Assembly: GCA_913051705.1 (NCBI GenBank)
Contig: CAJXCW010000006.1
Coordinates: 1 to 46,231 of the forward strand
Length of the DNA stretch: 46,231 bases
Direction of reading: 5' to 3'
Origin: an uncultured bacterium
GTDB lineage: Bacteria > JAAXHH01
Program-made: the position numbers and the translations under genes
In this document: positions 26,901 to 34,776 of the stretch, in pieces
Numbering within the stretch: position 1 is the stretch's first letter
How the letters are laid out: the number at the start of each line of letters is the position of its first letter
Notes under the pieces: generated by a model
Seen by the model: the letters and a program-made list of their open reading frames with translations, nothing else
Told to the model about the DNA's origin: nothing
Databases searched by the model: none

Positions 26901-27921
26901 CCGATTTACAGAGGTCGTCGATACGCTGCGGGTCCTTCATGTCGCTGAAATTCAGGGCGAGGTCCTGCAGGATTCAACGATAGACCGGTCGTTTTCCGGC
27001 TCGGCGTTTGTTCGTACATCCGATTCAGCCCAGGAGGTAACCTATACTGCTTCTCTGGGCGGACAGGTCCAATATCTATTGCCCGGCGCGGACGTTTTCC
27101 GGGGGACGGTATCGGTGGATCAAGGTCAATTTTCCGCTTCGTTTATAGTACCCAGAGACATCACTTACGGCGGTAATCAGGGACGTATCGCCGTCTATGC
27201 GACGGATGGGCGCAGCGATGCCGCCGGCGTCATCGAACGGTTGCCGTTACGCGGCGCTGACCCGGCCTTTCAGGATTCAACAGGTCCGGAGATTGAAGTC
27301 CTGGTAGACGGCAGGCCCTTCACCGATGAGGATTATACCTCTCCTACACCGACGTTGACCATTAACCTGTTCGACGAAAGCGGTATAAATATTACGGGAG
27401 AAGTCGGTCATCAGATTACCGTTCAGACCGATCGGGATGTAAAAACGAGACAGGATGTAACGAGTCGGTTTACCTATGACAATAATAGTTTTACACGTGG
27501 TAGCCTTCAGGTGCAATTGCCGACGCTGACGGCCGGCGATCATCCGTTGACCATTAAGGCGTGGGACAACTTCAACAATTCCGCCACCACGTCCCTGATC
27601 GTGTCGATCGTAGAAGATATGGATCTCCGCATTACCGATGTGATGAACTATCCAAACCCGTTCGATGGTCCGACGACATTTACATATCAGTTAACCCAGG
27701 ACGCAGATATAACGATTCAGATCTATACGGTGGCAGGCACCCGAGTTCAAAGGTTCGACCTGATCGGATTTCGTGGATTTAATCAAATCGACTGGGATGG
27801 TCGAGATCAGGATAGCGATCGGCTCGCAAACGGCGTTTATCTCTATAAAATCACCGCCCGGTCTCATGCAGAGGAACGTAAGACCACCGCCATATTTGGA
27901 CGGCTGCTTGTGGTACGGTGA
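23929..27921 (+). CDS. porU: PorU-like C25 (gingipain-type) cysteine peptidase, T9SS sortase
   Basis: The protein is 1330 residues from ATG 23929. A signal peptide (TLAIFLCFVAPFFSSLYA) precedes an N-terminal propeptide-like region and a GTWYKVNITEDGMYRI segment typical of PorU. The C25 catalytic domain carries ADYIIVAHDSFIDAAEKLRA, LLGDGNFDYKN, the catalytic His861 (NWVGHGAANLWAHE) and Cys896 (TATCTAGRFD). It ends with a propeller/FlgD-like tail (NYPNPFDGPTTFTYQL, then YTVAGTRVQRF), of the kind used for T9SS targeting. In Bacteroidetes PorU removes substrate tails and attaches LPS at the cell surface. The next gene is porV, its known partner. The role in this phylum is inferred. Confidence 0.9.
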   Translation: MLKRQLPDSLPKNIGSGYLFFFLSRSSVTLAIFLCFVAPFFSSLYASTQVDLHVLRSDITGVTFEYVPTPVRHDTVSLSGEPFDLLSIDQCTLTSEPGHPQLPKRYVLIGLPPDARPSVTVLEAPFRSARGYRLAPAPRMDTDGLSYALDQEAYSSNTMRPVNRLTVDTPGMMRGHSVLPIALSPVAYSPADGRVRLYDRIRVDIRFNASEITTPLSGWRGPDRLNSVFEQSVLNARTAAAWQRFGTANPPATRISPFGPGTWYKVNITEDGMYRINRQLLQDTGINVDGLDPHTMRMFHGGGRVLPQDVDSPRPSLKEIAIQVEGEADGRFDENDHILFYGTALHGWDFLQTLRTYLFFNNPYTDTNVYWLSIGGTIPGKRMGIRDGRIAGGVTQIDTPVRRREEREILNPINSGTTWFWQLFDGAFREEVTFAVDLGNVARSGQVTARFRFQSKTRFAHHVQVFINNTFVGERIWSGESVSVELSETGNWLQDGVNEIRIVLPRNNSTANQPDHVYFDWFEFAYRAPMDTSEGTLTFEQDLQAAGPFVRYQVSSAPADAETFDITDPFQVTQMTTELGSGFRDSVRTIPTQYILVTPEQGKQPVSLFQDADSDLRNVNNGADYIIVAHDSFIDAAEKLRAHRTAYSGMRVTVAKTSDIYDEFSWGLFDPTAIRDFLRYAGLNWSSGSPPAFALLLGDGNFDYKNHSRNSPGLWVPPFEQGDRCTDDWFVYFDGNGDPLVENDIFPDMAIGRLPAQLPVQADIMVRKIIDYESAPEFGVWRNTIVLTADDENTPGSTFAELFHTTDSERLADRHLPRSFRAEKVYLTQFPLDAAGEKPGARDALINHINDGVLLVNWVGHGAANLWAHERVFNTSRDLPSLNNGNKLPVFVTATCTAGRFDLVTEEAMAEDFLRVEGKGAVGFVGATRLSYPHPNAVLNRALFDGMFQQNLTIGEALLQAKIRTVDRTNSEKYIYFGDPAMRIGKPKQAIRFTEVVDTLRVLHVAEIQGEVLQDSTIDRSFSGSAFVRTSDSAQEVTYTASLGGQVQYLLPGADVFRGTVSVDQGQFSASFIVPRDITYGGNQGRIAVYATDGRSDAAGVIERLPLRGADPAFQDSTGPEIEVLVDGRPFTDEDYTSPTPTLTINLFDESGINITGEVGHQITVQTDRDVKTRQDVTSRFTYDNNSFTRGSLQVQLPTLTAGDHPLTIKAWDNFNNSATTSLIVSIVEDMDLRITDVMNYPNPFDGPTTFTYQLTQDADITIQIYTVAGTRVQRFDLIGFRGFNQIDWDGRDQDSDRLANGVYLYKITARSHAEERKTTAIFGRLLVVR

Positions 27922-28054
27922 ACCGGAGGAACAAAAGAACATCTGAATTAAAATATGGTATAGTTAACAGAAGGTCTTTATTGTGTCTGACAGATTGCCT
28001 TGTGCTCCGAGAGCGATTTTTCAGACGCAACCAACGTGTTACAGGAGATCAATA

Positions 28055-28132
28055 CATGAGTAATTGGCGAATCGTAAACGGTAATATTGACAGAGTCTAT
28101 GAAATTATTATATTTACGGGCCATATGATGTG
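28055..28132 (+). CDS. Possible 25-codon leader peptide before porV
   Basis: AGGAGATC precedes an ATG that begins MSNWRIVNGNIDRVYEIIIF and ends at TGA. It overlaps the porV promoter and lies between porU and porV. Only the ribosome site supports it, so it is a weak call. Confidence 0.2.
28087..28114 (+). promoter_or_regulatory. porV promoter
   Basis: TTGACA (28087-28092), a 16-base spacer and TATATT (28109-28114), about 50 bases before the porV start. It has the same geometry as the porU promoter and suggests independent transcription of porV. Confidence 0.6.
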
Positions 28133-28160
28133 ATCATTATGTATTACAAGGAGAACGACT

Positions 28161-29132
28161 ATGAAGAAATTATCTCTACTACTCCTGCTGGCAATGTGTA
28201 TAGCGCCGGCAGATCGTACACTGGCGGTCAGTGAAGCAGGTGGACTATTCTTGCAGATTGCTCCAGATGCCCGATCCACTGCGATGGGCGAAACCGGCGT
28301 AGCCTATGTCCAGGGCGCCATGTCGGCCGCGTGGAACCCCAGCGCGCTGGGATTTGCGGAAAGCCCGGAGTTTTCAGGCACCTATTTTAAATGGCTCCCC
28401 TTTCTGGCAGATGACCTGTATTACCTCTATTTTTCATATATCCATCCGATACCGGGGATCGGCACCATCGGTATCAGTCTCCCCTATCTATCGCTTGGCG
28501 AGCAGGTCCGAACCAATGCCAACGGCGACAATTTAGGGACGTTCAACAGTTTCGATGTGGCGCTCTCTCTGTCCTACGGTGCCAGACTGGCGAAGAATCT
28601 GGCCATCGGCTCAAATCTGAAAGTAATACGCAGCAACCTGTCGAATGTCGGTGCGGGCGCTGAGGCGGGCAAAGGCGCGGCAACGACCTTCGCAGTGGAT
28701 GTCGGCGCGACCTACCGCCTGCATCCGCGCATTACGGTGGCCGGTGTGGTACAGAATCTGGGACCGAAAATCACATTCATTGATGCAGATCAGGGTGATC
28801 CCCTGCCGCGTAACCTTAAAATCGGTTTCGCAATCAAGGTGCTCGACGGAAAATTCAACCGACTGATGGTGGCGCATGATTTTAATAAATCCCTCGTAAC
28901 GAAAAGCACGATCAGATCCATCAAGGAATCCGTATATAACACGGGTATAGAATACTGGTACGGTAATTTTATCGCCCTGCGTACCGGGTTGGTCCATGAT
29001 CCTGCCGGGAATATCACTACACCCACATTCGGCGGTGGTCTTCAGTGGAAGCTGTATCGTCTTGATTTCAGCTATACCACCAGTTCGACTCTTCAGAATA
29101 TCACGAAGTTTTCTATATCCGCCGGATTTTAA
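28161..29132 (+). CDS. porV: PorV/PorQ-family outer membrane protein of the T9SS
   Basis: This 323-residue protein has a signal peptide (KKLSLLLLLAMCIAPADRTLA|VSEAG) and the family's opening LQIAPDARSTAMGETGVAYV followed by AAWNPSALGFAE. The remainder alternates strand-like segments (IGTIGISLPYLSLGEQ, VGATYRLHPRITVAGVVQNLG, WKLYRLDFSYTT), fitting a beta-barrel. It ends in SISAGF with a C-terminal aromatic, common for outer-membrane barrels. In Bacteroidetes PorV shuttles T9SS substrates to PorU. AAGGAG lies before the ATG. A word array starts a few bases after the stop. Confidence 0.9.
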   Translation: MKKLSLLLLLAMCIAPADRTLAVSEAGGLFLQIAPDARSTAMGETGVAYVQGAMSAAWNPSALGFAESPEFSGTYFKWLPFLADDLYYLYFSYIHPIPGIGTIGISLPYLSLGEQVRTNANGDNLGTFNSFDVALSLSYGARLAKNLAIGSNLKVIRSNLSNVGAGAEAGKGAATTFAVDVGATYRLHPRITVAGVVQNLGPKITFIDADQGDPLPRNLKIGFAIKVLDGKFNRLMVAHDFNKSLVTKSTIRSIKESVYNTGIEYWYGNFIALRTGLVHDPAGNITTPTFGGGLQWKLYRLDFSYTTSSTLQNITKFSISAGF

Positions 29133-29136
29133 AAGC

Positions 29137-29207
29137 AGGATGGAAGGGTGGCAGGATGGAAGGGTGACAGGAGATATAGATTTTTTCTCCTATCCTCCAT
29201 CCTTCTG
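29137..29207. repeat. GGATGGAAGGGTGG word array with inverted arms at the porV 3' end
   Basis: Two units GGATGGAAGGGTG-CA occur at 29141-29166, and CTCCTATCCTCCATCCTTC, complementary in style, follows near 29186-29204 after a T-rich loop. It starts about five bases after the porV stop. The word is the same family as at 22593 and 8773. Confidence 0.8.
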
Positions 29208-29381
29208 TCCAACCACTCAAATGTGTGATATCACTCATATTATTGTCATATGAAGCACCATATTTACTGTTTCACGACTTTGAATCCGTAATCCCCAACC
29301 ACATAGTGCTCGATGTGTCCCCGTAGGGGATCATCCATCTTAAATCCACAATTGATATTACGCCCGCCCCGGGATCTATTA

Positions 29382-32300
29382 GTGCATCCAATTTTTTCCT
29401 CTCGTTTCCAAATAGCTTTCACACTGATCGTTTTGACCGGTTTATTTCTCCCTTTTATTGCAAGGGCTCAGGTCATACCTATCCGACGCGTGGATAGACC
29501 GGATGAATCGATTCAAGCCCATCCTCTTTTTCGAAATCATCAAGTCTCCAGGCGGAACCTCCTACAGATAGACCGGCCGACGCCATACAGCCTACCCCTG
29601 CCCAAACCGATCCAGGCCGGAATGCAAACCGTCCGTATTCTGGCCATCCGGGTTGACTTTCCTTCTGATGCCATGGAGAGTACGACAGGAAATGGCCAGT
29701 TCGATTATCGGACGCCGGAGCAGTTTGAGCAGGAAGAAGGCCATGTCATCGACCAGGCGCCGCATGACCGGCTTTATATTGAACGGCACCTGGAGGCGAT
29801 GAAAGCGTACTATGATGTCGCCTCGTTCGGCCAATTGCAATTGACGTATCGCGTTGTGCCCAATGGTCTTCAGACGACCTATAACCTGCCGAACCAGATG
29901 GCCTTCTACAGTCCGGACGTGGATTTCTTCGATCCGCTCAAAGTCGATCGGCTGGTGATCTTCTTGAGGGACGCCTTCGTCGCTGCCGATCAGGACCCGT
30001 CCATCACCTTTGCCGATTACGATGCCTTTATCGTGTTTCATGCCGGTTCGGATTTACAGCATGACCGGCTGCAAAACAGCCCGAGTGATCTACAGACCGG
30101 TTTCCTCCGGATCGGAGATGATCGGCCGCCGATCATCGTCGACGGCAATAAAGAAATTCGTGAATTTATCATGATGCCGGAGACCACTTCGCAGGATACC
30201 AATATCGGGGCGCTCAATACGTCCCTCACGCATGAGTTCGGTCATCAGCTTGGATTACCGGATTTATACAGTACCTTCAATCAGGCGCCGGGCGTCGGCG
30301 CGTTCGATCTGATGGACCTGGAGAGTGGGACAGTTAATGTAGGGGAGGCAGGAGAGCAGATTGTTTCCGGCGCGTTACCTGCAGGTCTTGGCGCCTGGAG
30401 CCGCGCCTTTCTCGGTTGGCTCACACCGGTAGAGGTTTCCAGCGATTCCGTGGATGTGGACCTGATTGCTTCCTGGCTCGACGGCAGCGGCGTAAAGGCG
30501 GTTAAAGTGCCTATCGCCCCCGGTGAATATTTTCTTATTGAAAACCGGCAGACGGACCTGGACGGCGACGGTGTCGCTTTTCTTAATTTTCAGAACGGTA
30601 TTATCGTGGGCCCGTCCGACGCCAACAAGCAACCGAACCGGGAATACGACTACCTGCTGCCCGGCTCCGGCGTCCTCATCTGGCATGTGGATGAGAATGT
30701 GGCCTTCGGTGATTTTAACCAGAGCGGCGAGAGCAACTGGATCGAGAATGCATTGCAATGGGATGAGCTACATCGGTTTGTCGATGTGGAAGAGGCAGAT
30801 GGCATTCAGAATTTAGGATTTACGACCGAGGCGGTCCGGGCTGAAGATCTCTTTTATACCGGTAACAACGGGGTGTTCGGGCCATCGACATCACCTGATA
30901 GCCGTCATTATTCCGGGGGCAACAGCCACGTTACGATCCGCATACGCAGTGTCCCGGCCTTGAATATGCGCATCAGCGTCGCCGTGGCGCATGCCCGGCA
31001 GGGCTGGCCCATGGCCCTGGGCGGTCCAGCCGGAACCCATGCGCCGGTCTTGACGGACGTCAACGGAGATCGCTTTCTGGAAACCTTTATGGCTTCCCCC
31101 GATGGCCGGTTGTACGCCTGGCAGCACGACGGCGCCCGGCTCATATCGAATACAGAGGTTGTCAAAACAGTAAGTTTTACAGGAGACACCCTGACCGGGC
31201 CGGCCGCTGTATTTGCTGAATCGGCCGGTTCCTTCTTTACCGCACCCGTAATTGCAGATCTTGAAGGGGATGGGACGACCGACATCATCACGACCGACGC
31301 AGAACAGGTGTTTGTCTTCACGCCGATAGATGCCGACAATGATGGCCGGGGAGACCTTAAACCCGGTTATCCGATTCGGTTGATCCAGCCGGTGACAGGC
31401 GGGCCGATTCAAACCCAAACTGCCGTCTTGAACGCGCCGAGACTCTTCCGGCTCGGTAATGGTACATTTGGCATCGTAGTCGGTACTTCCACAGGCGGGT
31501 TGTTCGCGTTTGAACCCGACGGTACGGTCCGTTTTTCAATCAACATCTCTCGAAACATAGACGATCGCATGACCGTACCGCCGACCACCGCTGACCTGGA
31601 TGGAGATGGGCTGGACGAACTCATCGTGGTGCTGGCCTCCTCCGGTGGGGGAAGAATACAGGTTGTCAATTTATCAGGACTCACCCTGTGGACGCAATCT
31701 ACTGGCCTTCTCGGACGGTCATCGACCCCGCTGGTCGCGGATATCGATGGCGATCAATCTTTCGATGTCGTGGTGGTTGGCGCTGATGGACAGGTGAATG
31801 CCTGGACAGGTACAGGCGAATTAAAACGGGGATGGCCGGTCAGCCTGGGATCCGAGATCGGCGGACCGCCGGCTGCAGGCGATATCGACGAGGACGGATT
31901 GCCGGAGATTATTGTGTCGGGAAACAACCAGCTCTTTGCGCTTCACGGCAACGGAACCAGCGTCGGCAATTTCCCGATTATTATTGATCGGGTGAACCCG
32001 ATCGGCCTTATTGAATCGTCGCCTGTTATCGGCGATCTGGATGGGGATCGCGTCCCTGAAATCGTAGTCGGTTTGCCGAACGGCTCTTTAGCAGGCTATC
32101 ATGCGGATGGTAGGCAGGTAGATGGTTTTCCCCTGGGGACCAGCGGTGCGATTTCTTCAACACCGGCGCTGGGTGATCTTACCGGTAATGGAGATATCGC
32201 CGTAATAATTGGATCGGATGATGCTTTTGTCCACCTATGGACATTTCGAGGCAACCCGGACGCGCTTCCCTGGCCGATGCTGGGTCATGATGCACGACGA

Positions 32301-32633
32301 TCCGGCGCTGCAACGGCCGTGACTCAACCTCCGACGCCCGGAAGCGGCGATCTACTGGCCTCTTCATCCGTGTTCTGCTACCCGAATCCGGTTAACGGTG
32401 GTTCTGCCGGCATCCGATACAGGTTGAATCGTAATGCAGATCAGGTTCGTATTCGCATCTTTACATTAACAGGCAATCTGGTGGAAGAGTTATCAGGATC
32501 GGCGATTCAGAACCAGAATGAGGTAAAATGGAACGTCAGCCGAGTTGTCAGCGGCATATACCTGTGTCAGGTAGAAGCCCGCGATGCCACCGGCGTTCAG
32601 ACCCTGTTCTGCAAAATCGCCGTGGTAAAATAA
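29382..32633 (+). CDS. Secreted M6-type metalloprotease with FG-GAP repeats and T9SS tail
   Basis: The GTG at 29382 (GGGA upstream) gives a clean signal peptide (FQIAFTLIVLTGLFLPFIARA|QV); the frame is open from an ATG at 29313, whose added residues look non-native. The M6 zinc site is His284, Glu285 and His288 in LTHEFGHQLGLPDLYS, followed by AFDLMDLESG and GLGAWSRAFLGWL as in immune inhibitor A-like enzymes. Residues of about 560-1000 carry FG-GAP/VCBS-like units (LTDVNGDRFLETFMAS, ADLDGDGLDELIV, GDIDEDGLPEIIVSGN, GDLDGDRVPEIVVG) with Ca-binding DxDGDG turns. The C-terminus (YPNPVNGGSAGIRYRLN, then FTLTGNLVEEL) looks like a T9SS type A sorting domain. It is therefore probably a substrate of the PorU/PorV system encoded just upstream. 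Confidence 0.88.
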   Translation: MHPIFSSRFQIAFTLIVLTGLFLPFIARAQVIPIRRVDRPDESIQAHPLFRNHQVSRRNLLQIDRPTPYSLPLPKPIQAGMQTVRILAIRVDFPSDAMESTTGNGQFDYRTPEQFEQEEGHVIDQAPHDRLYIERHLEAMKAYYDVASFGQLQLTYRVVPNGLQTTYNLPNQMAFYSPDVDFFDPLKVDRLVIFLRDAFVAADQDPSITFADYDAFIVFHAGSDLQHDRLQNSPSDLQTGFLRIGDDRPPIIVDGNKEIREFIMMPETTSQDTNIGALNTSLTHEFGHQLGLPDLYSTFNQAPGVGAFDLMDLESGTVNVGEAGEQIVSGALPAGLGAWSRAFLGWLTPVEVSSDSVDVDLIASWLDGSGVKAVKVPIAPGEYFLIENRQTDLDGDGVAFLNFQNGIIVGPSDANKQPNREYDYLLPGSGVLIWHVDENVAFGDFNQSGESNWIENALQWDELHRFVDVEEADGIQNLGFTTEAVRAEDLFYTGNNGVFGPSTSPDSRHYSGGNSHVTIRIRSVPALNMRISVAVAHARQGWPMALGGPAGTHAPVLTDVNGDRFLETFMASPDGRLYAWQHDGARLISNTEVVKTVSFTGDTLTGPAAVFAESAGSFFTAPVIADLEGDGTTDIITTDAEQVFVFTPIDADNDGRGDLKPGYPIRLIQPVTGGPIQTQTAVLNAPRLFRLGNGTFGIVVGTSTGGLFAFEPDGTVRFSINISRNIDDRMTVPPTTADLDGDGLDELIVVLASSGGGRIQVVNLSGLTLWTQSTGLLGRSSTPLVADIDGDQSFDVVVVGADGQVNAWTGTGELKRGWPVSLGSEIGGPPAAGDIDEDGLPEIIVSGNNQLFALHGNGTSVGNFPIIIDRVNPIGLIESSPVIGDLDGDRVPEIVVGLPNGSLAGYHADGRQVDGFPLGTSGAISSTPALGDLTGNGDIAVIIGSDDAFVHLWTFRGNPDALPWPMLGHDARRSGAATAVTQPPTPGSGDLLASSSVFCYPNPVNGGSAGIRYRLNRNADQVRIRIFTLTGNLVEELSGSAIQNQNEVKWNVSRVVSGIYLCQVEARDATGVQTLFCKIAVVK

Positions 32634-32639
32634 CGGCGC

Positions 32640-32678
32640 AGACAGGAAGTACCATTAGAAGACAGGAAGTACCATTAA
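32640..32678. repeat. Direct repeat of 18 bases after the M6 protease gene
   Basis: AGACAGGAAGTACCATTA occurs twice, separated by two bases, just after the M6 stop codon and before the DUF5683-like start. It may be a small insertion or a slipped duplication. Confidence 0.7.
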
Positions 32679-32725
32679 ATGATCGAACCCGGCATAACAG
32701 GATTATAGAACAAAGGCAAACATAC

Positions 32726-33466
32726 ATGCGGCAATATATCCTCCTTCTCATTATGGTGCTGATCACCCCGCAACTATCGATCGGTCAAACCATCCGGACC
32801 ATGCGGGAGCGATTGACCATCAATCAGGCAACAGCCAGCATCATCCCGCAAAGTGTATCGACAGCGCCGCCGAAGATGGGCAAAGATCCCAGGAAAGCGT
32901 TTCTATTTTCCGTCCTATTGCCAGGTACCGGTGAGCTGTATGCCGGTCGGAAACGAGGTTTTTTCTTTATGGCCCTGGAAGTCGGCGGCCTGGCGACCTA
33001 TGTGCTGATGAACCGCCGTGGGGATGAGCGAAAGCGCCAGGTACTGGCCTTTGCCGATGCCCATTGGGACAGTACCCTCTGCGCCCCGAATTGCCTCGAC
33101 CCTTCCGTTGGCACAGAAGCGCTGGGTGAACCCGGAAGCCAGCAATATTACGAACAAATCGGTAAATATAATAAGTTTCAGGAAGGCTGGGACGATTACG
33201 ACCCTATCAGTACAAGCCTCTCATCCAACCGGCAGGCCTATGTCAATATGCGGCACAACATGAATAAGGCCTATAAACTGGCGACCTGGATGGCTGGCGC
33301 TGTCCTGTTCAACCATGTCTTCAGTGCTATACAGGCTGCACTGCTTGTTAACATGGACAATAGATCTAATACCGAAACCCAGGAAGCCCGTTTACGAATT
33401 CGGGTGGACGGCTTTAATAGAGCAGGAAATTTGGCGCCGTCCGCTACGGTGTCATATTCATTTTAG
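32726..33466 (+). CDS. DUF5683-like exported membrane protein
   Basis: This 246-residue protein starts at ATG 32726; the frame is open further upstream through non-native sequence. A signal peptide MRQYILLLIMVLITPQLSIG|QTIR leaves an N-terminal Gln. The core PRKAFLFSVLLPGTGELYAG followed by FFFMALEVGGLATYVL is the DUF5683 pattern (P-KA-L-S-LLPG-GE-Y-G), and a second hydrophobic segment sits near residue 195. Function is unknown; DUF5683 proteins are common in FCB genomes. It follows the M6 protease by about 90 bases, and a paralogue-like gene follows. Confidence 0.75.
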   Translation: MRQYILLLIMVLITPQLSIGQTIRTMRERLTINQATASIIPQSVSTAPPKMGKDPRKAFLFSVLLPGTGELYAGRKRGFFFMALEVGGLATYVLMNRRGDERKRQVLAFADAHWDSTLCAPNCLDPSVGTEALGEPGSQQYYEQIGKYNKFQEGWDDYDPISTSLSSNRQAYVNMRHNMNKAYKLATWMAGAVLFNHVFSAIQAALLVNMDNRSNTETQEARLRIRVDGFNRAGNLAPSATVSYSF

Positions 33467-33469
33467 GTA

Positions 33470-33622
33470 AGAAGAAAGTGAAAAGTACAGAGTAAAGAGT
33501 GAAGAGCGAAGAGATAAAAGAAAGTTCCGAGTTCTGAGTTCTGAGTAAAAAGAAAGTGAAGAGTAAAGAGTGAAGAGTGAAGAGTTAAAACATAGCACAG
33601 AGAACAGAGTTCTGAGTTCCGT
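33470..33622. repeat. GAAGAGT / GAGTTCTGAG composite array, two tandem blocks
   Basis: Each of two blocks of about 75 bases starts with GAAGAGT-like words (AAAGAGTGAAGAGCGAAGAG; AAAGAGTGAAGAGTGAAGAG) and ends with GAGTTCTGAG-like words. It begins four bases after the stop of the first DUF5683-like gene and runs into the start region of the second. There is no complementary arm here, unlike the other arrays. Confidence 0.85.
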
Positions 33623-34325
33623 GTTGAAAGAAAAAACAGGGCCTTACGGAGAAACCAGGTGGGGTATCTTACGGTGGATGGTGGGCTTAATCATTTCTTT
33701 TGTCATGATAAATTCGGCATATAGTCAGGAGGATATTGACCTTTCCTCTCCAGCAGATACGTCCTTCAATCACCCATCCAAAAGAACGGCCATCCTCCTC
33801 TCCCTCGCCCTCCCCGGTCTTGGTGAGGCCTATGGGGGCAACTGGGCTCGCGCACGGACTTTTTTCATCACCGAGGGCATCACCTGGACCAGTTTCACGG
33901 CCTTGCGGGTGTACGGTGGCTGGCGTGCCGATGATTACCGTGTATATTCCGCCGATCATGCCGGTGTCAGGTTGACCGGTCAGTCTGATTCCTTCTTTCG
34001 GGATATCGGCTCCTTCTCCGGCAGTGAGGTGTTCAACACTGAGCAATTGCTTACGCAGCGGGCGCAGGCGCAGGTCTACACGGGGGTTAACACTTGGGCC
34101 TGGGACAAGGAGGCCTCGCGGAAGACCTATCTCGACATCAGGCGGTCCAGTCGCCGGGCACAGGTCCGCAGTGTATATCTCATCGGTTTTGCCATCTTAA
34201 CCCGCGTAGTCAGTGCCATCGATGCAGGCCGGATTATCGACAGCCGGTCTCCCTCCATGCCTGTATTGAATATGTATTTCCCGCCCGATGGCAGTATTCG
34301 GATGGCTCTTGGATACAGATTCTAA
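33621..34325 (+). CDS. DUF5683-like exported membrane protein, paralogue
   Basis: The frame opens at 33570, but its first 17 residues are encoded by the word array. A GTG at 33621 gives a signal peptide with a basic N-region (RWGILRWMVGLIISFVMI then NSAYS|QED); an ATG at 33678 is an alternative. The mature protein would begin with glutamine. The DUF5683 core is KRTAILLSLALPGLGEAYGG, and the second half contains a hydrophobic VRSVYLIGFAILTRVVSA. It is similar in layout to the gene at 32726, and the two may have arisen by duplication. Function is unknown. Confidence 0.7.
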   Translation: MLKEKTGPYGETRWGILRWMVGLIISFVMINSAYSQEDIDLSSPADTSFNHPSKRTAILLSLALPGLGEAYGGNWARARTFFITEGITWTSFTALRVYGGWRADDYRVYSADHAGVRLTGQSDSFFRDIGSFSGSEVFNTEQLLTQRAQAQVYTGVNTWAWDKEASRKTYLDIRRSSRRAQVRSVYLIGFAILTRVVSAIDAGRIIDSRSPSMPVLNMYFPPDGSIRMALGYRF

Positions 34326-34398
34326 ATTCAACCTTAAGCCTGCCTGATCAGAATATTTTTTATGTATCTTGAAAACAGATAGTATCCATATAAAAAAC

Positions 34399-34416
34399 TT
34401 AACAGGTCCCTGTTAA
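34399..34416. promoter_or_regulatory. 7-bp palindrome, possible operator
   Basis: TTAACAG and CTGTTAA face each other across four bases in the gene-free region. No clear promoter was identified beside it. Confidence 0.3.
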
Positions 34417-34711
34417 AACGTATACTTTAGAAGTAGTACACGACATGTTAAAGCAGGTGGCAACCATCCGAAATGATCTGGAGGATAAATCGTCCGGCAG
34501 ACCACCATTCAGTACGACAGAAGAGTGAAGAAGTTTGGTCACTCAAGGAATTTTTTCTCTATGCGCTGATACGGACTGTATACGATTTGAGTAAAAGATA
34601 GTGGATCGCGGATGTGCGTTAGGGCCGTATGGTTGAGATGTTGTGAAGAAAGGAGAGGGGGTATGAGTCCGCCGGACATATTATGGAGGTCGAAACAATG
34701 GACGGTTCTAC

Positions 34712-34748
34712 AAAGCCGTGATGGCAGCATGCCCATCACGGCTTTTTT
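34712..34748 (+). terminator. Factor-independent terminator
   Basis: A perfect 13-bp stem (34712-34724 and 34733-34745) with an eight-base loop ends in a run of six Ts, on the plus strand. It lies 29 bases from the 3' end of the convergent cyclotransferase gene and may serve it too, though that side has a poor T tail. Confidence 0.85.
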
Positions 34749-34776
34749 ATTGGCCTGGAATCTGTCTGAAAAGAAC

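Larger units (their letters stand above)
34326..34776. other. Gene-free region with a palindrome and a strong terminator
   Basis: About 450 bases between the DUF5683-like gene (+) and the cyclotransferase gene (-) lack a convincing reading frame. They hold TTAACAG-GTCC-CTGTTAA at 34399-34416, then a plus-strand run with an AAAGGAGAGGG site before an ATG at 34661 (short frame MSPPDILWRSKQW and on), and a terminator at 34712-34748. A small RNA or leader ended by the terminator is possible. Confidence 0.4.

Noticed and set aside
33470-33622. CRISPR-like array
   Set aside because: The words are short, degenerate and contiguous, with no spacers of fixed length and no cas genes in the window.
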